64,000 nucleotides of DNA from Kalmusia sp. IMI 367209 (taxonomy: Eukaryota > Ascomycota > Dothideomycetes > Pleosporales > Didymosphaeriaceae). Numbering within the stretch: position 1 is the first letter of the stretch; every line of letters starts with the position of its first letter. Below are positions 1 to 10,098 of the stretch, one piece after another. The notes below the pieces were generated by a model. It was not told the origin of the DNA. It searched no databases and saw only the letters and a program-made list of their open reading frames with translations. The translations under genes and the position numbers were made by a program. The stretch is from NCBI GenBank assembly GCA_027946365.1, contig JAPEUQ010000006.1, positions 496,001 to 560,000 of the forward strand, in the 5' to 3' direction.

Positions 1-1617
1 GTAAGCCTCCATGGCTCATAGCCGTACTGTGACTCAAGCGATTCGTCTCCGAAGCCGTAGTTGGTGTAAGTCGTCAACTTGCGGCTGGGCTGGCCCTTGT
101 TCCAGATGTCGCGGGTTTGCGAAGCCCACTTGATGGCGAAGTCGTCGAGCTTGGAGTTGGGGTGGTATCGGATGATAGCGGCACTGTATGTACGTATTAG
201 CCTGGTTCGGAAAAGGGTACTCGTAGTTATACGTACACAAGGAGATCGTCGTCACGTAGTGCGTAGGCGGTGCTGGCCGGGTCCACAGCAAGGACACCTT
301 GGAGCGAGTAGCCCTCCATAACAATAACTGAGCCAAGAATAGCCGGGTCATAAAAGATGTTCTTTTTGAACAGCTCAAAGACTTGACGCTGGGCAGTGAC
401 GTTGTAAAGCTTCAGGCCAGCGTTCATCTGCATGCGCTGGTCACCCTTCTCGCACAGAGGACCCCTCAGCATGGGTACCCTCAGCCACTGGGACTTGGGG
501 ATAGGTGAGCATCTGTGCCACAGAGTTGATCGGACCAAGATCTTCGAAAGGCTTGAGATACGGCGCGGCCAATTCTGCAGTGCCACCGATGTACTCAAAG
601 GCCCAGTGAATGACGGGGTCCGTCGTGCTGACGGACGGGTCAACCAAGTATAGGGACCAGTTAATGATCTCAGGAATCTGCTTCTTGGCCAGCTCATTGA
701 GAAGGGTATGGAACTTCTCAAGCTTAGTGGAGTTGAAGGTGTAGATCTTGCTGAACCAAAGATCGCCATCACGGGGATAGATCTTGTGCTCGAAGCTAGT
801 AACAATACCGAAGTTGTGGCCGGCGCCTCGCATACCCCAGAAAAGGTCAGGGTTGGAAGACTCAGATACGGTCGTAGTGGAACCATCGGCAAGAACAACG
901 TTCAGCTTGACAAAGTGGTCGAGAATGAGACCATGTCTTCCTTGCATACGGCCGTGACCACCACCAAGACCGGGTCCGAGGAGAGAGACGCAGCCGCAGC
1001 TTCCCGTACCTAAGAAAAGAGTAAGAATGATATTCTAGAGTCAAAAGTGTCTTGATTTACCGGTAATGTAACCTTGACCCCACATGTATTCTATGACCTG
1101 CTTGCCATATACACCACCCTGGAGGATAGCAGTCTTCTTGTCAGGCTGGATGGTAATGCCCCTCAGTTGGGTCAACGAGATCTGGATACCATTGAACTTT
1201 CCTAGAGTCTTTGTGGAGCCATGACCAGTGTTCCTAGTGTAGAAAGGAACATTGTAGCTGTTCGCATATTTGACCTTCACATCCATTAGCTCTCGATGCT
1301 TTACTAGACCGCTACAAAAGCACCAGACTTACAATCTTGGGAACATCAGCCTCGGACCCAGGCTCAATGACAAGGTAGACATTGGGGTAGTTCCATGTCT
1401 GCCAGCGTGCAGTTGCGTTCGCCCAGCGTGGGTCACCAGCAGTGTAGACGGCAGCACTGGTGGATAGACTGGGCATAAGCTCCTTTCCGACCTGCTCAGC
1501 ACTGAGTTTAGTCGCTCTGGGCGTGAAGTCCCTGAACGGCAAGGCGGAAGCCGCGGTGCTGGTAAGCAGCGTGGCGATAACGCAGGCAAGAAGCCCACGA
1601 ACAGATTGTCGGAGCAT
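1..1617 (-). CDS. FAD-linked oxidoreductase, BBE type (3' end outside window; one internal frame break)
   Basis: The product is a secreted or ER-lumen flavoprotein oxidase of the berberine-bridge-enzyme family, which in PKS clusters oxidises alcohols or drives oxidative ring formation. Translation from the ATG at 1615-1617 begins with a hydrophobic signal peptide (MLRQSVRGLLACVIATLL). Then come the FAD_binding_4 region with the TGHGS segment whose His normally bonds FAD, the GSCGC segment with a possible second flavin-linked Cys, LGPGLGGGHG, and a C-terminal YGYEPWRL typical of the family that runs off the edge. I place introns at about 1290-1332, 1018-1069 and 190-245. Between about 450 and 485 the frame shifts by one base at a GGGG run, with good family-like sequence on both sides and no room for an intron, so this is either a lesion or an error. 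It is the first gene of the PKS cluster. Family is certain; substrate is unknown. Confidence 0.85.
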
Positions 1618-2618
1618 GGCCAAGGACGGACTCTGCAAGGCACCAAAAAAATGAAGGTCAAAGATCCAATGAGAGAGGAGTTGAAGTCCCAGGATATGCG
1701 TGCTGGAATACCAAGACATGTGGGCTAGATTAATATATATATGAAGATCCAATGAGAGGCCTGTGCAGAGATGTATCCCCGGATTACTCGGCGATGCGGT
1801 GATTGAATGTCACATTATCGGGGAATCGGGTATTGCATAGCATAGTCGAACCATCATCATCAGAGTACGTACCTGAGTAAGACCCTTCGTGGAGGGCTTA
1901 TGCGGTCTTGCAATGGAATAAATAGAAACGTGCCCTGCATTAGTGGTGACAGAATACTGGAGTGGGTCCGGATCGTGCCGGGATTGTGGGGAGATTCTTA
2001 GGCGGTTGCTCCAATGCGCAGCCGTGATGTATAATACGCATTGCCGATCGCAAGGTACGCTGTAAGAGATCTAGCAAAGCTGGAACCTTCCCCAACATTC
2101 TCTCCCTCATTTTCTTAGTAAAGAATGAGTTCGATCACGTGACCATGTGATCATCAGTGAATTAGTGATGAAAACTTTTTCTTGATGTAATATAAATGCG
2201 ATTGTGTGCAAGGGTATATGATGCTATATTGAATATTGCCGTCAGGTTGCGCCCGAATCCAAAGCAATACCTAGAGCTGCACCGACACTAATGCTAAAAT
2301 ATGTTTGATATTTTTGAAGTAAACATTTTCTCCGTGGCGTCTATGGGCACGCATGAGCCATCCACTGTAAACTTTCTCAAAATCGAGTGCCAAGGTGGGA
2401 CAGAGTGCACTAGTTCGAAGGCTCAAGCGTGAAATCAAATTTTAATTGGGGACATGAACGAAACGATTGGTATCATAGAACTTCATTATTGATTGATTCG
2501 GATATTTCGTAAACCTAGACCATACCATAAGTACATCATCATTCTAGTTTTGCAGCCTGACACCCCTGACACCCTTCTCTGTGTCTGCCTAAGCATACCC
2601 CATACCCCTGATGTTAGA
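1618..2618. other. Intergenic, promoter of the FAD oxidase
   Basis: I see no credible gene here. The stretch lies between the start of the FAD oxidase and the end of the P450. It contains TCGGCGATGCGG at 1788-1799, 171 bp upstream of the oxidase start, a motif that recurs in other promoters of the cluster. Confidence 0.6.
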
Positions 2619-4429
2619 TCACGGAGCCATCGCCGGAGGCAATCGCTGAGCCGGCGTAAGTTTAACCAGCTGGTCCCAGTAAATCATGAGCGCCAAGTTC
2701 TTTGACTTCCACGGTTGATCAGGCGTGGTGCTCTCGAGCTCGAAGCGGCGGAACATCTGCATAGACAAATAAGCGAATTATCAACTTGAATCACCATGAA
2801 GCAACTCACCTCAAGACACAGCTTTTGCGTCATCAGTTCAGCCACATTCTTGCCAAGGCACTGCCTCGCACCATATCCCCAGCTCATGAGGTACTTGCTC
2901 ATCTCACGCGACCGCTCCTCACTCTCCAACCAGCGGTCGGGGTTGAACTCGAAGGCATCCTCGCCGAAGACGCCCTTGTCGCGGTGAATCACGTACGGGT
3001 TTGCGGCCATCTCAATGCCTTCGGGAACGTACTTGCCGTGAACTTTGAGGCCGCCCTTGGAGACCATACGCGGAAGAGCTACAGGCGTAGAGGGGCTGAA
3101 ACGTAGTGTTTCCTGTACGCACGCATTGAAGAAGGGTAGCTTCTTCGCTTCCTCGTGCTTGACAACGCCGGGTGAGAAGGCACCGGCAGCTTCGGCATTT
3201 TGGATTTCGCGACGTAGACGAGCATGTACTTTAGGGTTTTGAATCACGTAGTTTGCGAAAGGACCGATGAAGGCTGCGGTGGTGTCGGGCCCAGCGACCA
3301 TGAGGACGAAAGCTTCAGCCTTGATTTCGTCTTCGGTCATGTATGACCCGTCCGCATTTTTAGCGTTCATCAGGCTTGAGACATTGTTAGCCTTATGGTA
3401 AATATCTTGATTTTGGATTCGTACTTGTCTAAGAAATCACCGTGAGCGTTGGCGTGGCGATCTGCCAAACGTGCTCGCAACATGTCATCACGATACTGCA
3501 CACGTCAGTAGGTTCCTTGGTGTCCTAAACTTCTAAATCTTACCTTCATAATTTGCCCGGTACCGGTTCCGTCACCCGGGCTAGGCATGAGATAATCTCC
3601 AAGAATGGGCGCATTCAAGAGCGGATTCATCCAATTTGGTATAGCGGCAACAATACCGGCCATAGGTGCCATAGCGTGAAATTTCTGGATCAAACCTTCG
3701 ATATCCTTACCCTGGTCGACAAAACCAACCTTTTTGCCAAAAGCCATGGACGATATCGTGTCGTACACGAACCACCTACACGGCGCATTTGTCAGTCTGA
3801 CGTGTATCCAACAGGAATATTCAGAGACTCACTTGATCCAATCGGAGATGTCCAATGGCTTACCAGTGTCGACGAATCGTTTCTGCCACTGGCTGAACAA
3901 TTCCTCAATAGTTTCGTCTACATCAGCCTCTATCCGTCGCAGACTTGAAATCTGAAACGAGGCAGCTATGCGCTTCCGCTTAGCGGCATGCTCCTTGTGG
4001 TCAAGAGTCTGGAATGGTGGGCGAAGACGGCCAAGAACACCAGGGCTGTAGAAGTCGGATTTGTCGGCGTTACGGTGGTAAACAATGGGAACAAGCTTGG
4101 GATCATTGAAAACCAACATGTTGGGCGCAACGCGAACGATTGGCCCTATAGATAATTTAGCTACATTGCACCAATAAACACGGAGTAGTTGGAATTCTAC
4201 CATAGGTCTTGTGGTAATCGATGGCTCTGGTATGCGATTGCTTCGTCGATAGAATCCATAGCTTCCAGAAATTGGAGATCGATGCCCAAAATGGACCAGG
4301 GAAGGCGCTTAAAGAGTGGAAATAGCGGGTGTAAATACAACTCGTGAAATAGTATACCAAGAACGCGGATCCAGCTGCTTTGAGGACATTGATGGGCGTA
4401 ACATCTTCCGGGGAGATAATCTGCGCCAT
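2619..4429 (-). CDS. Cytochrome P450 monooxygenase
   Basis: This is a microsomal P450 of about 500 residues, which would hydroxylate or epoxidise the polyketide. I read six exons. The start at 4427-4429 gives an N-terminal membrane anchor (AAGSAFLVYYFTSCIYTRYF) followed by a proline-rich hinge (LSAFPGPF); an upstream ATG at 4621 would only add a non-anchor leader. The I-helix oxygen-binding motif AGPDTT, the K-helix ETLR (ExxR), the PERF-like FNPDRW and the haem loop WGYGARQCLGK with the axial Cys are all present; Trp replaces the usual first Phe of the haem loop. The last short exon (from about 2755) ends at the TGA at 2619-2621. It is divergently transcribed from the SDR at 4724, sharing a 294-bp intergenic region, so the two are probably co-regulated. 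Substrate cannot be told from sequence. Confidence 0.93.
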
Positions 4430-4723
4430 GATGAATGGCTTCAAAGTCAGAGCACAGAACAAACAATGTTGAGCACCCGATAATGATAATAACTTCGCAT
4501 ACCTTTGAGGTGTAAGTATGAGGTGTGCTAGTGGCTCGAAGCCCATCGCACTCCGAACATGTGCAGTCATAACCGAATCACCGACCCCCATTCGGCAATG
4601 ACTTTTCTCCGGCGCCTGCAAGAAAACGGTGATATCAGGTGAGATAAACGAAGAAAAGAGTGGAGTAGTAGTTCTTGCAATTCTTGAGGTGTTTCTCGAT
4701 ACCGCATCGCAACTTCAATCACA
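4430..4723. promoter_or_regulatory. Bidirectional promoter between P450 and SDR
   Basis: This 294-bp gap separates two divergent start codons. It holds TCGGCAATG at 4592-4600, which matches the motif seen upstream of the FAD oxidase, cupin and PKS genes. Its role as an operator of the cluster regulator is an inference. Confidence 0.5.
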
Positions 4724-5616
4724 ATGGCCTTACTCATCGATGGCGTGGCACTCGTGACAGGAGCAGGTATGTTCAACACCTTGAGCATTCCCGCCAAGCT
4801 ACCTTATCACTAACGATGATTAATGTAGGTAGCGGCATTGGCCGAGAAGTATCGCTCGCGTATGCCGCACACGGAGCGCGCGCTCTCATCGCAGCGGACC
4901 TCAACCACGGTGCCGCAGCGGACACGGCACGTGAGAGCGAGAAACTAGCCAGTAACCCTGACTTCCGCACTCTTGCTCTCGCAGTCGACGTGTCGGACCC
5001 TAACAGCGTCAACTCCATGGTTGCAGCCGCAATCCAGGAGTTCGGACGCATAGACTACAGCATCAACAGTGCCGGCGTTGGCGTCCAGAAGCCCGCATCC
5101 GTCCAAGATGTCGATCTAGACGAAATGAACCGCTTTTGGAAAGTTAATGTCATGGGTACTTTGAACTCCATCAAGGCCGTTTCCAAGGCCATGCTCGCTC
5201 AAGATGTCCGACAGACCACAACGCGAGGACGCACGCGCGACATTGGCCGCGGCGTTATCATCAACCTCGGCTCATGCAGCAGCTACATGGCAACACCGGA
5301 CATCACGCAATACACTACGAGCAAGTACGCAGTTCTGGGCCTAACGAAGAATGCAGCGTTGGATCTTGCAAAACATGGCATCCGCGTCAACGCAATTTGC
5401 CCTAGCTGGGTCGAGACGCCGATGGTTGATGCGGCAATTGCGGGGAACGAGGAACTGCATAAGATGATGCAGCGCGTTATCCCCATGGGGCGAATTGCGA
5501 AGGTGGAAGAAGTCGCGGACGTAATTGTTTTCATGACTAGTCCGCTTGCGAGCTACGTGACAGGTGTTGGATGGATTGTGGATGGAGGAACGTTGTTGCA
5601 GCTTCAGTCTTCTTAA
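4724..5616 (+). CDS. Short-chain dehydrogenase/reductase (276 aa)
   Basis: This is a classical NAD(P)-dependent SDR, probably cytosolic, acting on a hydroxyl or keto group of the polyketide or its oxidised products. One 62-nt intron (4767-4828) interrupts the cofactor motif; splicing restores TGAGSGIG. The AADL acidic turn after beta-2 suggests NAD(H) preference. The catalytic set is present: NSAG (N-helix), Ser in LGSCSSY, and YTTSK. The C-terminus PMGRIAKVEEVADVIVFM and VDGGT is typical of the 3-oxoacyl-ACP-reductase-like branch. The length of 276 residues is normal for the family, and I see no lesion. It is divergent from the P450 and upstream of the cupin gene in the cluster. Confidence 0.93.
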
Positions 5617-6225
5617 GGGTCTTGCATATATCATGCATACAAGCCCTCATGCCAAGCATATAGCGAACTAATGAAAGACTTGTAAATGGGTTTTATTGAC
5701 TATGATTGGCTTTCCCTTTCGTTCCTTTGGCAGTTGGATATCTTGGCAATCTTGGCAAAGCATCTAGGTAGCTGGTTGCATCTCGCTTATGGGAACGTAT
5801 GGACGAATGCTTACTCCGTACATTGGCACCTTTTTGCGAATCCTCCTCATCTAATTACCCACCGCTAAAAGAAGTTAGAGTGATGTGGTAGGCAACTACG
5901 ATTGGTTCTAGGCTATAGGCTGTGTGTGCGAATCGTTGTTCCCGACTTGCCGACGTCCCCGATTTCGCCGAGGTGTGGCGGTAATCCAGCTTTCACCCCG
6001 TGATTTTTCAGGGTCCACGACTGTCACCTTCTGCTCCTCACGTGCTCGGGTACTCGAAGCAGCTCCAGCGGCATGCCCGTAGCAGTGCCATCACCATGTC
6101 TCAAACATAAGAGCATCTCTTCATGAAAACCATGGTATAACTATCCAACCTTCTTAACACGTCTCTTTCCGTACTTCGATATCATATCTCTTGTTCCTAA
6201 TATACCATTCAATATAAACATCGCC
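5617..6225. promoter_or_regulatory. Intergenic, promoter of the cupin gene with paired CGG-type sites
   Basis: No gene is visible. Two copies of the recurring motif lie close together on the minus strand at 5941-5953 (TCGGCAAGTCGGG) and 5957-5971 (TCGGCGAAATCGGGG). Both have two CGG half-sites, as expected for a Zn2Cys6 binding site. A CT/TA-rich stretch precedes the cupin ATG at 6226. Confidence 0.5.
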
Positions 6226-6938
6226 ATGTCACCTCCCAAGGCAGCCCCGGGGCCCGTGTACCACCCCGGTCCGATTAGCAAATTCCCTGCTGATGACCTG
6301 CGTCACGCACGCCGTTTCGTCACAGGACACAACACCAAGGGTGAGGGTATCTTCGTTAATGATGACGATGGTGCGCACCACCGCCTCATGGTGAACGGAA
6401 ATGCTGTCTCAAACATCATCTACACCACCGAGGGAAACCCTGTGGATATGAATGGTGACAAGGATCTTTTCTACGCGAGGGACAACGAGGTAAATCAATG
6501 CAGCCGTACAAACGGGAATTGCAGATTTGACGGTGACAGCCGGGAATTCACATTGCCAATGGCAGTGTTGCCCGCTTGATTGACTTTGCGCCCGGTGTTG
6601 AATCGCCGTTCCACCGTGCGGCGTCGATTGATTATGGCATCGTCGTAGAGGGAACTTTCGAGTTCACCCTGGACAGTGGCGAGAGCAAAATTATGTTTCC
6701 CGGAGATATGAGTGCGTCGATCCATGGTCTGTGGCTTGACAGGGTAGCTGACTTGGAGATAGGCGTAAACCGCGGTGCCATGCACAAGTGGAGAAACTGC
6801 GACCAGCACAAGAGTGGACGCATGCTGTTTGTTTTGCTCGATATCACCCCGTTGAAGGTTGGCGAGCATGCGCTAGGAGAGGATTTGGGTGACCTGGAGG
6901 GCGAGTATGCTGGATTAGGCCAACAAGGCCAGCCGTAA
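6226..6938 (+). CDS. Cupin-domain protein (203 aa)
   Basis: This is a single-domain cupin of the small beta-barrel type found in fungal polyketide clusters, where such proteins are proposed to act as cyclases, isomerases or decarboxylases. I infer three exons with introns at 6490-6539 and 6712-6762. The second intron (51 nt) keeps the frame open, so it is easily missed; removing it joins GDMS to [11 protein letters not shown], which matches the family pattern, whereas reading through inserts 17 odd residues. The barrel segments [13 protein letters not shown] and MHKWRN are present. The metal-binding His set is incomplete compared with true metallo-cupins, but I cannot judge activity from this. 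It sits between the SDR and the AflR-type regulator. Confidence 0.85.
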
Positions 6939-7009
6939 ATGGAATTAATGAGGGATATTTGTGGATTCGATGATTCCTTCGTAGATGATTCGTACATGTC
7001 ATTATATGG

Positions 7010-8139
7010 CTACTCCAACAGTTTGTTCTTGACTGCCTGTGCGCGCTGGTCCAACCACATGTGAATGCATTCGCAAGCGATTGCATGTGCCGAGTTGTTA
7101 TTCCCCGCCTTAATCCTATGCTCTTTCACCGATTCGCTCAATTGCTTCAATAACTTCTCTAGCTTCTGGAAATTTAGGAGCAGCAAATGCTGTTTAAGTT
7201 GTAGTTCTTCATCCCCTTCTATCGAGAGCATGCCCCATGTGAGTGGCGGTGAGGTACTCCCAGTCATCGCGAACCTCTGCTCCCATCCGGACCGATCGTT
7301 AGCCCCTAGTCCCTTTCCACTTTCTAAGGCAGCGTCGAATCCTTGGATGATACGACCCATGAGCAGCGTGATGGTCATTATAGTTAGTTCCTCAGTGATG
7401 CACCTATGATCGCAATCTATGCAGTCTTGACATATTAATATGGCGCGCTTTATAGAAGACAGTTGTAGGTCAATGGAGATGCCTTCGTGGTTGAAGAGAA
7501 CCAAAATAGACATAAGCTCAGTTGTGGCCCGAGATGCACAAGCGCACTTGGCGGTAGATCCCATGGGTATCTGTGGGAAGTCTTGGCTAGTAACGGTCGG
7601 CGAGCGGAGGCCGAAATCGTCTATTACCGATGGTGGTGTCATGTCGAAATCGAAGCCTGCAGCGGAAAAATTCTCTAGAAAGCAAGGTGGGGTTTGGAGC
7701 GGGTCAGACTGGGCGAAGCCCGTGGGCGTCTGGAAGCCAGAGGGTGTCGAGAAGCCCGTGGGTGTAGGGGAATCCTGATCACGCGGCGACAGGGCGAGTA
7801 GTGAAGAGAGGCTGTCTTGCGGAAAGTCATGGTCGGTGTCGCTGTTTCCGGCGAACGAGGTCTAAGGCGAGTATGGTTAGATTGTATCGTAAGCCTGTTG
7901 CGGTGAGGATTTACCATTTGGTTGTTTTGAAGTAGCAGGGGGGCGATTGAAGCACCTACGCGAGGCGCGCTTCGATGGCTGCGTCTCGAGAGGCCATATA
8001 TGCATGTGACGGACTGCTTCTGGCACCGTGTACAGGAAGGCTTCGACTGGCTACAGCGGACTTTGCTTTCATTGCAGGCATCGCAGGATGCTCGCAGTCT
8101 CGCAGCTTTGCCATCTATCATCAGAGGTGAGTCTGCCAT
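7010..8139 (-). CDS. AflR-type Zn2Cys6 transcription factor (358 aa)
   Basis: This is a nuclear pathway-specific activator. The zinc cluster lies near the N-terminus (CDACNESKVRC then CTRCQKQSVTC, spacing C-x2-C-x6-C-x6-C-x2-C-x6-C). One intron (7862-7914) follows residue 75. The middle contains a Pro/Thr/Gly/Phe repeat (PTGFSTPSGFQTPTGF) before a C-terminal region resembling the aflatoxin regulatory protein domain (TELMSILVLF; LLMGRIIQGFD; HMWLDQRAQAVKNKLLE). I chose the ATG at 8137-8139 because it precedes the zinc cluster by a short leader; an in-frame ATG at 8190 would add 17 residues. It lies inside the cluster and is the likely activator of the PKS and tailoring genes. The family is clear; target genes are inferred. 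Confidence 0.92.
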
Positions 8140-8594
8140 GGTAGCTGTGGAGGGGGGTGGTTCGATCTGGGCGCGGCGTGTGCAAATCAACTAGGGCGAG
8201 TGAGGCTTATTTGAAGATCAAGCTTATCCACCACCCTGGAGGCTTGGTATAGCTAGGACATGTATAAAACATAGCTTCAGGTTGGACGGTGGCCGACGAC
8301 GGACAGCGATCAAAAGCAGAACCAGCGTGGAGCGATGGAATTGAAAATCGTCATGTGCATTCACGCTTTCTAGCGGGAGGCCTACAACGCACGTAAGGGT
8401 GGCGGCCCGGAGCGTCGGCAAGCGCACCGCGTGCTAGCCTGCTTCTGGCTCTTCTGCTGGGGTAGGCGCACCCCGCTCACGCTAATGCCTACTTCGGGTT
8501 CGCCGATTCTCGCTTGACCGTCTCCATCCGCCCCGCAGCCTGCATTCCCATCCCCATTCCCACTCCGACTCCCATCCCATCCTCCTCCGCCTCG
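8140..8594. other. Intergenic, promoter of the AflR-type regulator
   Basis: There is no gene. The stretch includes TCGGCAAGC at 8415-8423, a weaker copy of the shared motif and a possible autoregulation site. A C/T-rich tract at about 8515-8595 lies just past the end of the neighbouring SDR. Confidence 0.5.
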
Positions 8595-9649
8595 TTACGC
8601 TCGCTCCACCTTCAGCTTATTGAGGTTGAACCACTTGGTGAACAGGCCGTCCCAGTACGTGCGCGGCAAGAACATGTCGCCCCAGCGCACAATCGACGTG
8701 GTCGCGCCCGTCCAGAACCAGGCCTGCGAATGGCGCTTGCTGACCTCGCCCACCACCGCCGCCGCGTACTGTTGGGGTGTCGTTGTGTCTGCCGTTCGTC
8801 GGTCAGTGTCCTTCGCTCACAGTGTACGCCATTTTCCGTCTGGGAGCACTCACTGGGTGTCCTGTCTACATGGCCTGCGAATTCCGCCGCCAAGGGCGCG
8901 TACAGCGATCCCGCGGGCAGCGTCCGACCCCGGTCGCTCTTCAGGATGTTGGTTGCAACCTCGCCAGAGATGATATTCACCACGTCGACCCTGCATTCGC
9001 GTCAGCGCATCGCCACGGCCCGAGCAACTGGCAACCCCTACCCCAACGGCTTAAGCTCCACGCGCAGCGTATTACCCCAGTGGTGCAGCGCCGCCTTGCT
9101 TGCATTGTACGACGCGCCGTACACGTAGGGCACGATGCCGCCCACGCTGCCAATGTTGACTACCTTGCCTTTCGCCGCGACCAGCAGCTTGTGAAAATGC
9201 ACTACCATTCTCATCGGCCCAAATACGTTGACTGCGAACATCTTCTCCGCCTGCGCCACATCGTGGTCGACGGCTGTCATGGTGTAGCATATCCCCCTGC
9301 CAGCGTCAATCGTCTCTGCACTCTGTGGGGGCAATTGCTTACTTACGCGTTGTTGACGAGCACATCCAAGTGACCGTCAGTCAACTCACTGACCTGCTTC
9401 CGCAAGCCCTCGAGGTCCGCATCTTTCGTCACGTCGGCGACAAACGAGTGGATGCCAGCCTCGACGAGGTGCGTATTGTCCTCGTGCGCCAACAGCGTTG
9501 TGATCACCGTGTAGCCTTTCGCCTTGAACTCTTTAGCAAGCGCATGCCCGATGCCCCCGTTGCCGCAACTGCAAATTGGTTAGCCGCGTGCTGACCAGTA
9601 CTGCGATAACCTACCCTGTGATGAGAACGGCAGGATTTCGTGCTACCAT
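8595..9649 (-). CDS. SDR of the AYR1-like (1-acyl-DHAP reductase-like) group
   Basis: This is an NADPH-dependent reductase. I read five exons. Splicing at the first intron creates the cofactor motif TGCGNGGIG; the second intron joins VNNA to GICYTM; the third falls after ELKPLG; the fourth after HVDRTP. Catalytic residues are present: Ser in IGSVGG and YNASK. The layout VNNAGxxYT, NVFGPMRMV, KGKVVNIGS and SYNASKAAL is typical of fungal AYR1-type reductases. The C-terminus WGDMFLPRTYWDGLFTKWF may associate with membranes. It is divergent from the PKS with 449 bp between start codons, so both may respond to the same regulator. Its role is probably reduction of a polyketide carbonyl; a housekeeping lipid role is possible. 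Confidence 0.88.
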
Positions 9650-10098
9650 CGTGTTAATCTTAACCGCGTTGAGTCTAGATTTTGATCAAGATTCGCTGTG
9701 TAGCTAACTCAGCGAGGATGGAACTTCGATCGTTAACTTCGCCGGGAAATTTTTATTGACGTTTTGACGATGCTATCGGTGAAGCAGAGTTGTCGGTCTC
9801 CCTTCGAGTCGGCGATGCAGAGCGCAGTGCCCGACAACGGCGTTCTTCGGGCTTGAGGCTCTTGTGCACGCACATCCTGAGTCGGGGAGCCGCATCAGAG
9901 CTGGGGCACTACCATCATGTAAAAGCCAGCTTCCTGGATGAAACAACGGTACCTCAGTCACAACACTCGTCATCTCCCCATCACGAGCGCTGCTGTGGCC
10001 TAAGAGGAATTTGTCCAATCTAACGACGCTGCTTCAACTTCAGCTACCTTCCTCCCCCCTTCCCCATTTCCGTCGTGTCGTTGTGGACAGATTCGAAA
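9650..10098. promoter_or_regulatory. Divergent promoter of SDR and PKS
   Basis: The gap holds a perfect 8-base inverted repeat, GTTGTCGG at 9789-9796 and CCGACAAC at 9831-9838. Between its arms lies TCGGCGATG (9809-9817), the same nine bases as in the FAD-oxidase promoter. CGG half-sites in inverted orientation suit a Zn2Cys6 dimer. A C-rich tract comes just before the PKS start. Confidence 0.5.

Noticed and set aside
6712..6762. Reading the cupin gene straight through this segment.
   Set aside because: The frame stays open, but the inserted residues break the conserved GD...RGxMHxWRN block; a 51-nt GT-AG intron restores it.
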